53,646 nucleotides of DNA from Acidobacteriaceae bacterium (GCA_003170825.1 PMYL01000005.1:1-53646), one strand, 5' to 3'. Positions 10,286 to 19,175 are shown, counted from the first letter of the stretch. Notes: generated by a model not told the origin, from the letters alone. A program made the numbers and translations.

Positions 10286-12295
10286 TTATTGCACGTCACT
10301 CACCTTGCCGTCTTTGAAGGTGACCTTCATGCCGTTGTAGTAATAGATGACCTTGGGTCCCAGGTTCGCGATTCTTGCCGGCGCGCCAAGAGCCGATTGC
10401 ACCTGGTCGGTGGTCTGGCCCAGCCCTATGGATGCGGGCGCAGCCGGAGCAGCGGCGGCAGCGCCTGCCGGCGCGCCGCTGTCCTGCGGCGCCTCGGCTT
10501 GAACTTCCTTCTCAGACTGGTCGCTTTGCTGGTCCGTCTGCTGAATGTCAGCTGCCAGGTTCGCCTCCGGCGGAGGCGCGGCAGCGGCATACTGCGCCGC
10601 AGCCGGTGGGGCTTGCGCGGATGCCGGAGCCGCCGGCAAACCACCGGTGCCCTGCTTGTCCTGCAGATCCTTGAGACCCTGGTCGATGGTCTCACGCATG
10701 TGGTTCTGCATCTCCTGCAGGTCAGTCAACTGGATCTGAACCGTGAGGGATATCTGGCACTCCGGCTTGCCCTTGCTGGACAGAACCACCAGATTTGCCG
10801 TGGTTGCGTCCGAGGGAGGCGCAGTCTGCATCTGCAGGGTATCGCCGTCGCTGACCACGCACTCCTGCCCGGATGCATCCGTCACGTCCAGATTGCCGCC
10901 GGCCACGAACACATGCGGACGGCCGTCGCTCAACAGGCGCGCAATCCCGCTGGAACCGGGGTCCACGTCCTGGTTCGCGGCATTCTGTGTAGCCTCCTGG
11001 CTTTCCAGCGCCAACTGGTTCTTCACCTCGTCGGCGATCATCTGCTTTACCTCAGGAGTAAGCGCCGGCTGCCCGCCTGCGGCAACTGGAGTACCGGCCT
11101 CCTCGCCGGCCTCCTGGTGCGCCGCGTAGGCGGCCTGCAAATCCTGCGAGATGATATAGTCCGTCAGCCAGAATGCGGCCGAGGGGTACACCGCATACGG
11201 CTGGAAATAGCCGCCGTAGTAGCCGTACCAGGGATTGCCTCCCCATCCCCATCCGAAGGCGATCGGCGCCGCCCACGGGTTGTACGCCCACCCGTAAAAG
11301 CCCGCGCCGTAGTAGGAACCTGGGGCATAGACGTTCAGCATTAACCCGCGGAAGCCATAGCCGCGATAGAAGCGGTTGTATTCGTGGCCATGGTAGAAGT
11401 AAGACCGCCGGCCAAAATCGTGGCCGTGGTAACTATAGCCACGCTCCACGTATCCCCGGCGGCCCCGCTCGCCAACAACACGGCTGCCGTCATGGCGCTC
11501 GACCGAGACTCTGCGGCCGCCGCCCAGATTGTGATGGGTGTCCATGCCGCGCTTGGAGTCATGCACGTCGCTGACCTTGCCGCCGGGGCGGGTGCGAACC
11601 GCGCTGCCGCTCTTGGTGACGTGCTCGTTGCTGCCCTTGGGCGCGGAACCACTCTTGATCGACGAGTGGCTGGCGCCGGCAGGACCGTGCGTACCTGCAC
11701 CTGCGCCACCAGGATGCGCTCCGGCAGTCCCTCCGCCGGTCGTGTGCGCGCCACCTGTCGTCGTGTTGTGTGCGCCACCAGTGGTCCCTCCGCCGGTCGT
11801 GGTCGTGTGTGTGCCACCGGTCGTCCCGCCACCGGTCGTCGTAGTGTGCGTGCCACCGGTCGTTGCTCCGTGCGTGGTGGCCCCGCCGGTCGTCGGTCCG
11901 TGCGTCTGCGTGGTGGCCCCGCCAGTCGTTGGTCCGTGCGTCGTGGCCCCGCCGGTGGTTGGTCCATGTGTGGTGGCCCCGCCGGTGGTTGGCCCGTGCG
12001 TGGTGGCCCCGCCGGTCGTTGGTCCGTGCGTGGATGCACCGCCGGTCGTTGGTCCGTGCGTGGATGCACCGCCGGTGGTTGGTCCGTGGGATGCACCGCC
12101 GCCGGTTGGTCCGTGCGATGCCCCGCCTCCGGCAGGCCTTGCGGCCGGCCTGGCGGCTGGCGCCTGCCTGGGAGCCGGGGCGGGCTTGTTGGTATTGGCG
12201 GCTGCGCTTGCCAGGCTGGCCGTGCCCAGCAGTCCGGCAAGAATCAGCGCTGCTGAACCATTTCTCAGAGCTTTCAAAAAAAGTTGCATGGTCAT
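10286..12295 (-). CDS. Exported Thr/Gly/His-repeat protein with C-terminal SmpA/BamE-like domain
   Basis: A 669-residue protein. A signal peptide (residues 1 to about 32, ending ASLASA) is followed by a Pro/Ala stretch. Next comes a low-complexity region (about 50-200) built on the ten-residue unit GGATTHGPTT and its variants. A basic/aromatic segment rich in YHGH and RRGY follows, then a Gly/Trp/Tyr segment (GWGWGGNPWYGYYGG), an acidic linker, and a C-terminal domain of about 45 residues (IGLGQTTDQVQSALGAP) like the small SmpA/OmlA/BamE fold. The last domain is shared with the gene upstream. The ATG at 12295 has GAGGA about 9 bases before it. It lies 53 bases behind the gene at 12349 and is probably cotranscribed. 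An envelope or cell-surface role is likely; the exact function is unknown. The long plus-strand ORFs opposite it are composition shadows. Confidence 0.85.
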   Translation of the reverse strand: MTMQLFLKALRNGSAALILAGLLGTASLASAAANTNKPAPAPRQAPAARPAARPAGGGASHGPTGGGASHGPTTGGASTHGPTTGGASTHGPTTGGATTHGPTTGGATTHGPTTGGATTHGPTTGGATTQTHGPTTGGATTHGATTGGTHTTTTGGGTTGGTHTTTTGGGTTGGAHNTTTGGAHTTGGGTAGAHPGGAGAGTHGPAGASHSSIKSGSAPKGSNEHVTKSGSAVRTRPGGKVSDVHDSKRGMDTHHNLGGGRRVSVERHDGSRVVGERGRRGYVERGYSYHGHDFGRRSYFYHGHEYNRFYRGYGFRGLMLNVYAPGSYYGAGFYGWAYNPWAAPIAFGWGWGGNPWYGYYGGYFQPYAVYPSAAFWLTDYIISQDLQAAYAAHQEAGEEAGTPVAAGGQPALTPEVKQMIADEVKNQLALESQEATQNAANQDVDPGSSGIARLLSDGRPHVFVAGGNLDVTDASGQECVVSDGDTLQMQTAPPSDATTANLVVLSSKGKPECQISLTVQIQLTDLQEMQNHMRETIDQGLKDLQDKQGTGGLPAAPASAQAPPAAAQYAAAAPPPEANLAADIQQTDQQSDQSEKEVQAEAPQDSGAPAGAAAAAPAAPASIGLGQTTDQVQSALGAPARIANLGPKVIYYYNGMKVTFKDGKVSDVQ
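11866..12130 (-). repeat. 30-33 bp coding tandem repeat
   Basis: Repeats on a roughly 30-bp unit encode GPTTGGATTH or GPTTGGASTH on the minus strand. About eight consecutive copies vary by a few bases and occasionally by whole codons (for example an inserted QT). The copy number is likely to vary between strains. Confidence 0.8.
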
Positions 12296-12348
12296 CGTGT
12301 CCTCATTCCACTTTCAGGCCCGCGCTCCATCCCGGATGCGCGAACGCT

Positions 12349-13218
12349 CTATTCAACGTTGCTGACTTTTCCGTTGGTGAAGGTCACCTTCATGTCCTTG
12401 TAATAGAAGATTTCCTTCGCTCCCAACTTGGCTGTCTTGACCGGTTGGCCGAAGGCAGCCGTCACCTGAGCCTTGGTCTGGCCGATGGCGATCGTCGGAG
12501 TATCGGCAGGTGGCGGCGGCGGCGCGATGTCCGCCATCGGCGCCGGAGCTGCTGTCGGAGCGGGGGCCTGGGCCGGCTGACCGCCCTGATCGCCCTGGCT
12601 GCCGTTGTCACTATCGTCCGAAGGCTGAACCGTAATGACCTCCGAAACGGTCTTCACAAAATCGCCCGCCGGCGGCACCGGACCCTTCGGGAAGTAGAAC
12701 TTGATCTCCCCGTAGAAGCGGACGTCATTGTAGGGATCGCTGTACGTGCTGACCAGGATGCCGTCCTTTTGAAGGACAATCCCGGTCACCCAGAACTTCT
12801 CGCCAGCGACAAATTTTCGCGATGCGCAGCCGTTGTTTGCGGCATCGACTGCGCTGGTCCCATCGCCAATGATCGGAATAAGTCCTCGACCCCAGGACCT
12901 TACAGCATTCTTGGCGCGGTTTTTGTAATTGGCGGCCAGGATCCCGGTGCTGTATGAATTTGAAAATGCGTAGGGGGAGTCCGAACTGCACATCATCAGC
13001 CCGTCCTTATGCAGCACCACAACATCGCCGGCGGTGACAATATCGGAGTGGTCGGCAGCGGTTTTCGTCAGCTTGATCTGAGAGACGAGCTTCTCCTGGA
13101 TCAGCGTCCCAGGGTCGCCCGCCTGGGCTTCCATCCCAACACTGAAGATCGCCGCCAAGGCGGCCAATCCGACCACGCCAAGCCTTTGCACTTGAGCCAT
13201 ATGCCACTTCCATTTCAT
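12349..13218 (-). CDS. Exported protein with C-terminal SmpA/BamE-like domain
   Basis: The likely start is the ATG at 13218 (MKWKWHMAQ) or the ATG at 13200, which has GGAAG about 9 bases upstream. Either gives a signal peptide ending EAQA before GDPG. The frame runs another 97 codons upstream, but that part has no signal peptide and overlaps the promoter, so it is rejected. The mature protein (about 260 residues) has a central beta-rich domain, a Pro/Ala linker (APAPTAAPAP), and the tail IAIGQTKAQVTAAFGQPV...FYYKDMKVTF, closely matching the tail of the next gene. It is the first gene of a two-gene unit. The product is envelope-located by inference; no enzyme motif is seen. Confidence 0.8.
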   Translation of the reverse strand: MKWKWHMAQVQRLGVVGLAALAAIFSVGMEAQAGDPGTLIQEKLVSQIKLTKTAADHSDIVTAGDVVVLHKDGLMMCSSDSPYAFSNSYSTGILAANYKNRAKNAVRSWGRGLIPIIGDGTSAVDAANNGCASRKFVAGEKFWVTGIVLQKDGILVSTYSDPYNDVRFYGEIKFYFPKGPVPPAGDFVKTVSEVITVQPSDDSDNGSQGDQGGQPAQAPAPTAAPAPMADIAPPPPPADTPTIAIGQTKAQVTAAFGQPVKTAKLGAKEIFYYKDMKVTFTNGKVSNVE

Positions 13219-13253
13219 AGTTTTTGGGGAAAGCAACCTGCTAATTCCGAAAA

Positions 13254-13281
13254 CGTATCTCACGGTCCCTGGGACTGTCAA
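13254..13281 (-). promoter_or_regulatory. Sigma-70-like promoter with a palindrome in its spacer
   Basis: On the minus strand a perfect TTGACA (13281-13276) is followed after 16 bases by GATACG (13259-13254). This lies 36 bases upstream of the ATG at 13218. The spacer contains the 11-base palindrome GTCCCTGGGAC (13265-13275), which could bind a repressor. Otherwise 13219-13515 contains no supported gene. Confidence 0.5.
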
Positions 13282-13515
13282 GAAAATCATGCGAAAATCG
13301 CACTCCGACAATCCCTTATTGGCGCAAACATAGCGTTCGACCGAATGTTGCGCACATTTCAAAAGTAATTTCTTCAACAGGCCATGAACTGCCTGTCTGC
13401 CCGGCCAAGCGGAGCGGCAGGCGGCGGCAAGTCTTTCAATCTGGCTGGCGAGCAGCCGAAGCTGCGGCGTGAAGATTTGCAAGTGCGTGTGGAGCAGCCC
13501 GATCCGCAATTCTGG

Positions 13516-13980
13516 TCAAGAAAAATGGGGGATGGCCATGTGGGGAATATCATTGACCAGCAGATCCTCATAGGCCAGGGTCACGTACTCGCACCTTTTT
13601 CCGGCGAAGCTTGGCGCCTGCCGGATGTCGACGATGGCGCCGTTGATCAGTTCAATGGTGCGAAACTGGAGAGACTTTCCTCCAGAACTCGGCTTGGCGA
13701 ACTGAAGTCTGGCCGATTTAAAGGTTTCGTTTGAGCACAAGGCCTGCCAGAGCTTGGGCGATGCCTAATCGACCTCTTTTGTAATCGTGACCGGTTGGTG
13801 CCTTCGCCTGCCCGAAGCAACTCCGGACTGGGAGCCGTGCGGCGCCATAACGCTATAGTTGAATCCGAATCATTCCATGCCAGACGAGTAATTTAAATCG
13901 CCCTCTTTCTTTGTACTCGAGCCCTTTACGTCGCCCTGCGTAGTCATCTTCAAGGTCAACAAGAATTTGCCGCCTGCCAT
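13516..13980 (-). pseudogene. Hcp-like gene interrupted by two in-frame stops
   Basis: From an ATG at 13980 with ribosome site GGAGGA, one uninterrupted frame reads MAGGKFLLTLKMTTQG...NYSSGME, a TGA (13872-13870), then FGFNYSVMAPHGSQSG...QPVTITKEVD, a TAG (13767-13765), then ASPKLWQALCSNETFK...RTIELINGAI...VTLAYEDLLV to a TGA at 13516. Read through, it is 154 residues. It has the Hcp/TssD layout: an N-terminal strand, a VTITKEVD strand, SPKLWQAL, and a closing beta hairpin. The family normally has a Cys after 'GME', so TGC to TGA is the simplest first lesion. No frameshift is needed. It lies next to the PP2C/tssM operon and is a second, apparently dead Hcp unless the stops are sequencing errors or are suppressed. 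Confidence 0.8.
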
Positions 13981-14130
13981 CGCAATCCTCCTTTTGAATT
14001 CCGGGCGCTCTCGAAGAGAGGGGGTCGCCCAATAAAGCGGACTCTACCATGGCCAATACGCACAGGGCGAGCTACAGCAGGCTGCCCCGCTGGAACTGCG
14101 TTGGATTGATGGCAAGAGAGTTCGTGGAGA

Positions 14131-14958
14131 TCAAGCGGACAGAGCGAGGAGAAGAATGCAGGTGATGTTGTCCTGGCCGCCGCGCTGCTTGGCCACGCCG
14201 ATCAGGTTGGCGCAGACAGACTCGAAGGGCGACGCGGCGAGGATGGCGGCGATTTCGTCCGGTAGAAAGTAGCGGGTGAGGCCGTCCGTGGCCAAAAGAA
14301 CGGCGGCGCCGGGTTTGAGATCGACCGAGAAGAAGTCGGGCTGAACCTCGGCCGCCACGCCGACTGCGCGGGTAATGACGGACTCCATGCCCTGGAGGTC
14401 GGCGTTGTGCGCGTTCTCGATGGTCAGTGTGCCGTTGCGAATGAGTTCGTTGATGTAGGAATGATCGACGGTGAGTTGCGCGCACTGGCCGTCCTGGACG
14501 ATATAGGCGCGGCTGTCGCCGATGTTGCCGAGGATGAGCTTGTCCCCGTCGAGCGCCGCAACGACCGCTGTGGTTCCCATTCCTTTATTTTCAGGGATTT
14601 GCGCGTTTTCCCACACATCCAGGTTTGCGGCGTTGAGGGCATGGAGAAGCCTGGCGCTGATGGGGATACCTGAAGACGCAGAGCCGGCAAAACTGTTCAC
14701 GATGGCAGCCACCGCACGGGCACTGGCGATTTCGCCACTGGCCATTCCCCCCATGCCGTCACAAACGACATAGATTCCGAGCGTTTCGTCGTAAGCGAAG
14801 GCGTCTTCGTTGTTGGTTCGGACGCATCCAATATCGCTGAGGGCCGAGACGGCGATACGAAGGGGCGTGGGCGCGTCGCCGGCGGAGGGCGCGGAATCGG
14901 ACGGCTGTCCGGAGGGCGCGCCGGACGGCGAAAGCTCGTTTGTGAATTCTTCAGTCAT
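14131..14958 (-). CDS. PP2C-type Ser/Thr protein phosphatase (PppA/Stp-like)
   Basis: A 275-residue protein after a disordered Pro/Ser/Ala N-terminus (1-32). PP2C metal and catalytic motifs are in order: RTNNEDAF (47-54), CDGMGGMASGE (66-76), GMGTTAV, GNIGDSRAY, ITRAVG, LLATDGLT and GGQDNITCILL. It removes phosphate from Ser/Thr using two Mn/Mg ions in the cytoplasm. It sits 24 bases behind tssM with a GGAG ribosome site and ends the tssK-tssL-tssM operon. This matches the PppA phosphatases that antagonise a PpkA kinase in other T6SS. No Fha target protein is seen nearby. The fold is certain; the T6SS role is inferred from position. Confidence 0.92.
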   Translation of the reverse strand: MTEEFTNELSPSGAPSGQPSDSAPSAGDAPTPLRIAVSALSDIGCVRTNNEDAFAYDETLGIYVVCDGMGGMASGEIASARAVAAIVNSFAGSASSGIPISARLLHALNAANLDVWENAQIPENKGMGTTAVVAALDGDKLILGNIGDSRAYIVQDGQCAQLTVDHSYINELIRNGTLTIENAHNADLQGMESVITRAVGVAAEVQPDFFSVDLKPGAAVLLATDGLTRYFLPDEIAAILAASPFESVCANLIGVAKQRGGQDNITCILLLALSA

Positions 14959-14982
14959 GGTCTCCGCTCGAATCCGGCAACG

Positions 14983-17900
14983 TCAGCGAGCTACGTTCGA
15001 AACACAGCGGAATCCCTTCATGAATTCCGGGTTCAGCAAGGGCGCTCCGGGGCCTGAGGCGTCGAACAGGACGACCTCGGGGGTTTGATTGTTGAAACTG
15101 AAGAAGAATTTCAGGCGGTTGGGAGAGACTTGCGGAGCGGCGAAGCCAAAGTGGAAGACCGACCATGGGCCGATCATTGCTGGCGCGGTGTTCTTTTTGG
15201 TGGCGAGGGTAATCTTGCTTGACGGTTGTGAGACCCAATGGAATGTGGCCGATTGACCACCCGATTTGATTTCCTTGCCGTCGATATTGAGGACCGCATT
15301 GGAAACGTCAGACGACTTGACCTCATTGAGGGTGAAGTCAAGCGAAGGCTGGTTTCCGCCGGCGGAAAAGAGGGTGGAAGAGATCTTCTGGGCGCTGGAG
15401 AGGAAGGCCAGGAAAGAGGGGTTGATGCGGACTGCGGAGCCGGGAGCAGGTGCGTACTGGGAGCCCTGCTGGACCACGAGCGCGTGCAGGGATGAGCTGA
15501 ACTGGGCAAACGACCCCGATCCGGGCGCGAAGACCTGGGCGACCTCGTCGGTGGAAGCTTCATTGGGAGATTGCGGGTTGAAGGGGAACTTGGCAAGTAC
15601 GGGCGCAATCTGGGCGCAGAAAGCCTTGGCCCCGCCGCCAGCGGCGTTGGCAGGCGCCTGGGCAGCCAGGTTCTTGGCGGACTGGATGGGGGCTTCAAGG
15701 AGAGCGAAGCTGGTTTTGTCCATGCTGCCGAAGGGGTCCGGGAGAAAGCTATTGCGGAGGTTTTCGGCGGCTTGTTCGGCGGTAACGGCTGCCTGGATCA
15801 CGGGCGCGGCGGCGGCGGGGTCGTTGGCGTTGGTGGCGTTGAGAGTCAGGTTTTTAACGGCTGCTTCGATGGCCTGCAGGGACTGGATGTAGGCCTGGTT
15901 GGAAGGGGCAAGGAAGCGGTTGTCGGGATTGGAAGGTGGAACGACGGACTGGGGCGCCTGGAAGGAGGACGAGATTTCCGGCGTGGCAACGCCGGTGTGG
16001 AGAGAAATGAGGGAGAAAAGCTCCAGCATAGCGGAGGTATTGGAGTCCAGCGCGCTGAGCTTGTTGCCGGCGTCGGCAAAGTTCCTGAAGGGAACGAATT
16101 GCGCCTTGGCGAGGTAGGTTCGCCAGGTTTGGATGTAGTCGGCGGTGTAGAACTTTCTCAACTGTTCGGAGAGGGCGGCGCGGTCGATCGGGGGCCCGGA
16201 CGAGGGGCCGAGAACCCATTCTTCACCACGGAAGTAGGGGTCGGGGTGCAGGATTGCGTCCTGCATGAAGGCGAAGCCATCCTTGCTGAAGGCGCCTTGC
16301 ACGGAATAGTTGTCGAAGATGTATTGCGCGGAGCCGGGGAACTTGCCGTTGAAGTCGAACGACGGGAACTTGTGGTTGGCGGCAGCGAGCATGCTTTGGT
16401 AGACGTGCTGGAATCCCTGGAAGCCATTGAGGTAGAAGCGGGCACGGGCGACAACGACGTCGTTGCTGACGCCGCCGGCATTGGCCATGCAGGAGGATGC
16501 CTCAGGGAGAAGTTTTGAATAAAACGCGAACTGAGTCTGGGCGAGATGGGCGAGGCCGGGAGCGGGTGTTGCGCTGCCGGCCCATTCCGCGAGAAGGGCA
16601 GCGGGAAGAAAATCGATTGTGTCCTGCGCGGAGTCTGGGTCGGGGTTGGAGACCGTGATCACGTAAGCCTTGAGTGGCCTGTAGGTTGCGCTGTAGTCGG
16701 CATCGGGGGCTGGAACGGCGGGCACTGTACGAAGCTTGGTGAGAATACCCTCCTGCGCCGGAGCCAGCAGAAGACTGCGGAATCTGTTCGAGTAGGCTTG
16801 GCAGGCAACGGGGTAGAGAGCATCGCCGCGGTAGAGGCCCATGCGATCCATGAGGGGCGGGCCGTCTTTGCGATAGCGCCCGAGTTCATCCAGGACAGTT
16901 CTGAGCTTGTCGAGAGTTTCCAGATCGCCCTGCGAGGCGAAGGTTCCGGAGGCGACCGGGGAGACCGGAGTGGCCGCGGCTGCGGCTACGCGCTGTTCGA
17001 GAGCGCGATTCTTGAAGAACGAGATGGTCGTGAGTAACAGCAGGAGCAGAATGGCCGCGCTCGTCGCGGCGAGCAGAGCCCGCTTGAGAAAGCTGGTTCT
17101 GGTGCTTGCGCGGCTGGTCTCAAGGGCCGACTTGTCGGCGAGCAGGATCTTCGAGAACAAGTGCGGAAGGAAGACCCACTGCGCAACCTTGCGCGTGCCG
17201 CCTCGCCTGGCTTGCGGGGCAGGCTGCTGCTGTTGGGCGGCGGCGAGGGAAAAGATGCGGGTGGCCCCGGCGTTGATGGGAGCGGCGGCTTGGGGTTGGG
17301 CCGGGCCGATTTCGAGAACGTCCTCGACCAGGTGGGCGCGCATGCCGGCAAAAAAGAATCCGCGCAGGAACGGGTTGACGCCGATTTGGCTGGGACGCGC
17401 AACCTCAGCCAGGAAGGATACGATGCCCGCGCGGAGTTTGCGCAGGTCGCGGGGAAATTCATAGGCTCGGGCCAGGTCCTGGAGTTCGCCGCCGCGGGAG
17501 AGGATGTCGAGGCGGAACTCGGCGAGAGCGTAGAGAAGCTGGTCGAATCGAGCGCCGATCAGGGCCGTGGCCTGCTCCGTATAGAGGCCGGAGCCGGACG
17601 AAAGGGAAGACAGCAGCGTCCCGATGGGGAGCTTGACCTCCTCCTCCGAGAGCCGGCTGACGTAGTCGGCAAAGGGAGTGATGTTGTCCAGTTTGGTGAA
17701 GAGCACGTAGATGGGGAGCGAGATGCCCAGTGTCTGGGAGAGCTGGCGGAGACGCTCGTTCAGGGTTTGAGCCAGCGCGCGAGTCTGCTCTGAGGTATTG
17801 GGGGCCAGGATGCGCTCGATACTGACGCACACCACCACGGACCGGGCGGGGAGGCGGCTGTCTTTGGAGAAGACCGAGCCGAGCCGGGCGGGGATGGTGG

Positions 17901-18417
17901 CTTTGATGAGTCTCACCCAGAGAGGGGGTTGACGCAGGAGTGCCCCTCCGGCTTCAACCAGGACGCAGTTGCCGGCCAGCCAGAGATTGGCGAGTTGGGT
18001 GGGGACGACGAGTCCGTCCCGATAGACGTTTCCCGCGAGCAGCTCGGGATCGAGGCCGGACTGGAGCACGGTTTGGGTCTTGGCGGAGTTTTCATCTCCA
18101 ATGACGTAGATAAGCGGCATGGCCGCCAGGGATTTGGCGCCTGCGCGGCCGGCCTGGCGAACCCTGGCATCCGCATCGCGGAGCAGGGTGTTCAGATTGA
18201 CCGCGTCGGGCGTGTCGGGCCCACCTGCTTGCGCGGAGGCGCTGTCGAGCTTATGCAGATACCAAAGGATGAAGGCGGTGGCCAAAGCGCCCAGCAGACC
18301 GAGGATGACGCAAAAGAGCACCAGCCTTGTGCCTTCAAAGTGCAGCGCAAATGCCCCCCAAATGACCAGGGCCAGATAGATAAGAAAGATCAGTATCCCA
18401 ATCAGGACGCGCTTCAT
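14983..18417 (-). CDS. tssM: TssM (IcmF) inner-membrane component of T6SS
   Basis: The start is at 18417 (MKRVLIGILI), where ATG overlaps the tssL stop as ATGA and follows GGAGAG. A longer frame to 18756 lies inside tssL and is not coding. The 1144-residue protein has two N-terminal membrane helices (about 3-24 and 32-53), a GTPase-like cytoplasmic domain (100-300) with the NTP loop reduced to GDENSAKT (107-114) and a TKLD motif (241-244), and a third helix (about 447-467). The rest is a large periplasmic part with IcmF-related helices and a beta-rich C-terminal domain. TssM with TssL forms the envelope anchor. The A in place of G in the loop (SAKT instead of GKT) suggests weak or no nucleotide hydrolysis, as in other IcmF branches lacking a canonical Walker A. 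Confidence 0.93.
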   Translation of the reverse strand: MKRVLIGILIFLIYLALVIWGAFALHFEGTRLVLFCVILGLLGALATAFILWYLHKLDSASAQAGGPDTPDAVNLNTLLRDADARVRQAGRAGAKSLAAMPLIYVIGDENSAKTQTVLQSGLDPELLAGNVYRDGLVVPTQLANLWLAGNCVLVEAGGALLRQPPLWVRLIKATIPARLGSVFSKDSRLPARSVVVCVSIERILAPNTSEQTRALAQTLNERLRQLSQTLGISLPIYVLFTKLDNITPFADYVSRLSEEEVKLPIGTLLSSLSSGSGLYTEQATALIGARFDQLLYALAEFRLDILSRGGELQDLARAYEFPRDLRKLRAGIVSFLAEVARPSQIGVNPFLRGFFFAGMRAHLVEDVLEIGPAQPQAAAPINAGATRIFSLAAAQQQQPAPQARRGGTRKVAQWVFLPHLFSKILLADKSALETSRASTRTSFLKRALLAATSAAILLLLLLTTISFFKNRALEQRVAAAAATPVSPVASGTFASQGDLETLDKLRTVLDELGRYRKDGPPLMDRMGLYRGDALYPVACQAYSNRFRSLLLAPAQEGILTKLRTVPAVPAPDADYSATYRPLKAYVITVSNPDPDSAQDTIDFLPAALLAEWAGSATPAPGLAHLAQTQFAFYSKLLPEASSCMANAGGVSNDVVVARARFYLNGFQGFQHVYQSMLAAANHKFPSFDFNGKFPGSAQYIFDNYSVQGAFSKDGFAFMQDAILHPDPYFRGEEWVLGPSSGPPIDRAALSEQLRKFYTADYIQTWRTYLAKAQFVPFRNFADAGNKLSALDSNTSAMLELFSLISLHTGVATPEISSSFQAPQSVVPPSNPDNRFLAPSNQAYIQSLQAIEAAVKNLTLNATNANDPAAAAPVIQAAVTAEQAAENLRNSFLPDPFGSMDKTSFALLEAPIQSAKNLAAQAPANAAGGGAKAFCAQIAPVLAKFPFNPQSPNEASTDEVAQVFAPGSGSFAQFSSSLHALVVQQGSQYAPAPGSAVRINPSFLAFLSSAQKISSTLFSAGGNQPSLDFTLNEVKSSDVSNAVLNIDGKEIKSGGQSATFHWVSQPSSKITLATKKNTAPAMIGPWSVFHFGFAAPQVSPNRLKFFFSFNNQTPEVVLFDASGPGAPLLNPEFMKGFRCVSNVAR

Positions 18418-19175
18418 AGGGAACTCTCCGGAAGGCTGGTTGCCCGGTGAGATGCGAGAGTTGCAGGGGTTTGCCTGTTGTTTTGAGCGCTTGTGGGCAT
18501 GGACTGGCTGAGGATCAGCATGTATCCGGCGAAGGCCAGAAGGGTGAAGACAGCCAGGAGGATGGCAGTGAGCGCCAGGCGGCGTACCCAGGGGTCGCGC
18601 TTGGGGGCCGGCGGGGCGGCCGGAGTTTCTGCGGGGCGAAAGAGCGCAAAGGCGCCGCGGATACGGGTGATCTTGTCGCGGATGCGGTGGAGAATGGAAT
18701 GAATCTCCGAGGCGTCTCCGAATGCGAAGCGGCCGCGATAGCCCAGCAGAAGGCAAAGGGCATGCAGTTCGAGCACATCGGCAACTTCGGCGGATTCGGG
18801 GCGATTGAGCAGCTCGGTGACGTTGCGAAAGAACAATTCACCCGCGACGTGTCCTCCGAACATCTCTTCCTGCAGCGGACGCCGGGCCCAGTCGGCGAAG
18901 GTAGGGTCCTTGGAATTCAGGACGCTCTCATCGAGGAATCCGATCATGGCGTAGATGGCCATTTTCGAGGCTTCATCGCTGTAACCCATGGCGGAAGCGT
19001 CTTTTACCGCCGCGGAGATCATTTTGCGCAGAGTGGCGCGAAAGGAGTCGGCGTTTTCAACGTGCTGCACGAAAAACCGGGTGCGCAGGATGACGGTGAA
19101 AACTTCCTGGAAGGCCAGCGCCAGATTGTTGGTCTTCATCATTTCTTGAGGAGCGGAAGCAGGAGGAGAAGTCAT
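18414..19175 (-). CDS. tssL: TssL (DotU) inner-membrane component of T6SS
   Basis: A 253-residue protein. The cytoplasmic helical DotU domain (about 18-180) shows FLDESVL (80-86), W97 of FADWARRPL, ELFFRNVTELL (113-123) and the family signature LELHALCLLLGYRGRF (135-150). A single membrane helix (about 200-222) near the C-terminus fits a tail-anchored TssL. No OmpA-type peptidoglycan-binding extension is present. The start overlaps the tssK stop as ATGA and the stop overlaps the tssM start as ATGA, so translation is coupled along the operon. Confidence 0.95.
   Translation of the reverse strand: MTSPPASAPQEMMKTNNLALAFQEVFTVILRTRFFVQHVENADSFRATLRKMISAAVKDASAMGYSDEASKMAIYAMIGFLDESVLNSKDPTFADWARRPLQEEMFGGHVAGELFFRNVTELLNRPESAEVADVLELHALCLLLGYRGRFAFGDASEIHSILHRIRDKITRIRGAFALFRPAETPAAPPAPKRDPWVRRLALTAILLAVFTLLAFAGYMLILSQSMPTSAQNNRQTPATLASHRATSLPESSL

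Noticed and set aside
11341..12365. Long plus- and minus-strand ORFs rich in Pro/Val or Arg opposite the Thr/Gly/His repeat gene
   Set aside because: They come from the same tandem repeat read in other frames; the minus-strand frame has the signal peptide and conserved tail.
13870..13872. Selenocysteine at the TGA in the Hcp-like gene
   Set aside because: The same frame also has a TAG at 13765-13767, so decoding one TGA would not restore the protein.
14003..14030. Hairpin GGGCG-CTCTC/GAGAG-CGCCC between the Hcp-like remnant and the PP2C gene
   Set aside because: It has a five-base bulge, no T run, and no clear relation to a gene end; too weak to call a terminator.
18418..18756. 113-codon N-terminal extension of the tssM frame
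   Set aside because: It lies inside tssL in another frame, is Pro/Arg-rich, and the ATGA-coupled start at 18417 gives the normal TssM membrane helices.
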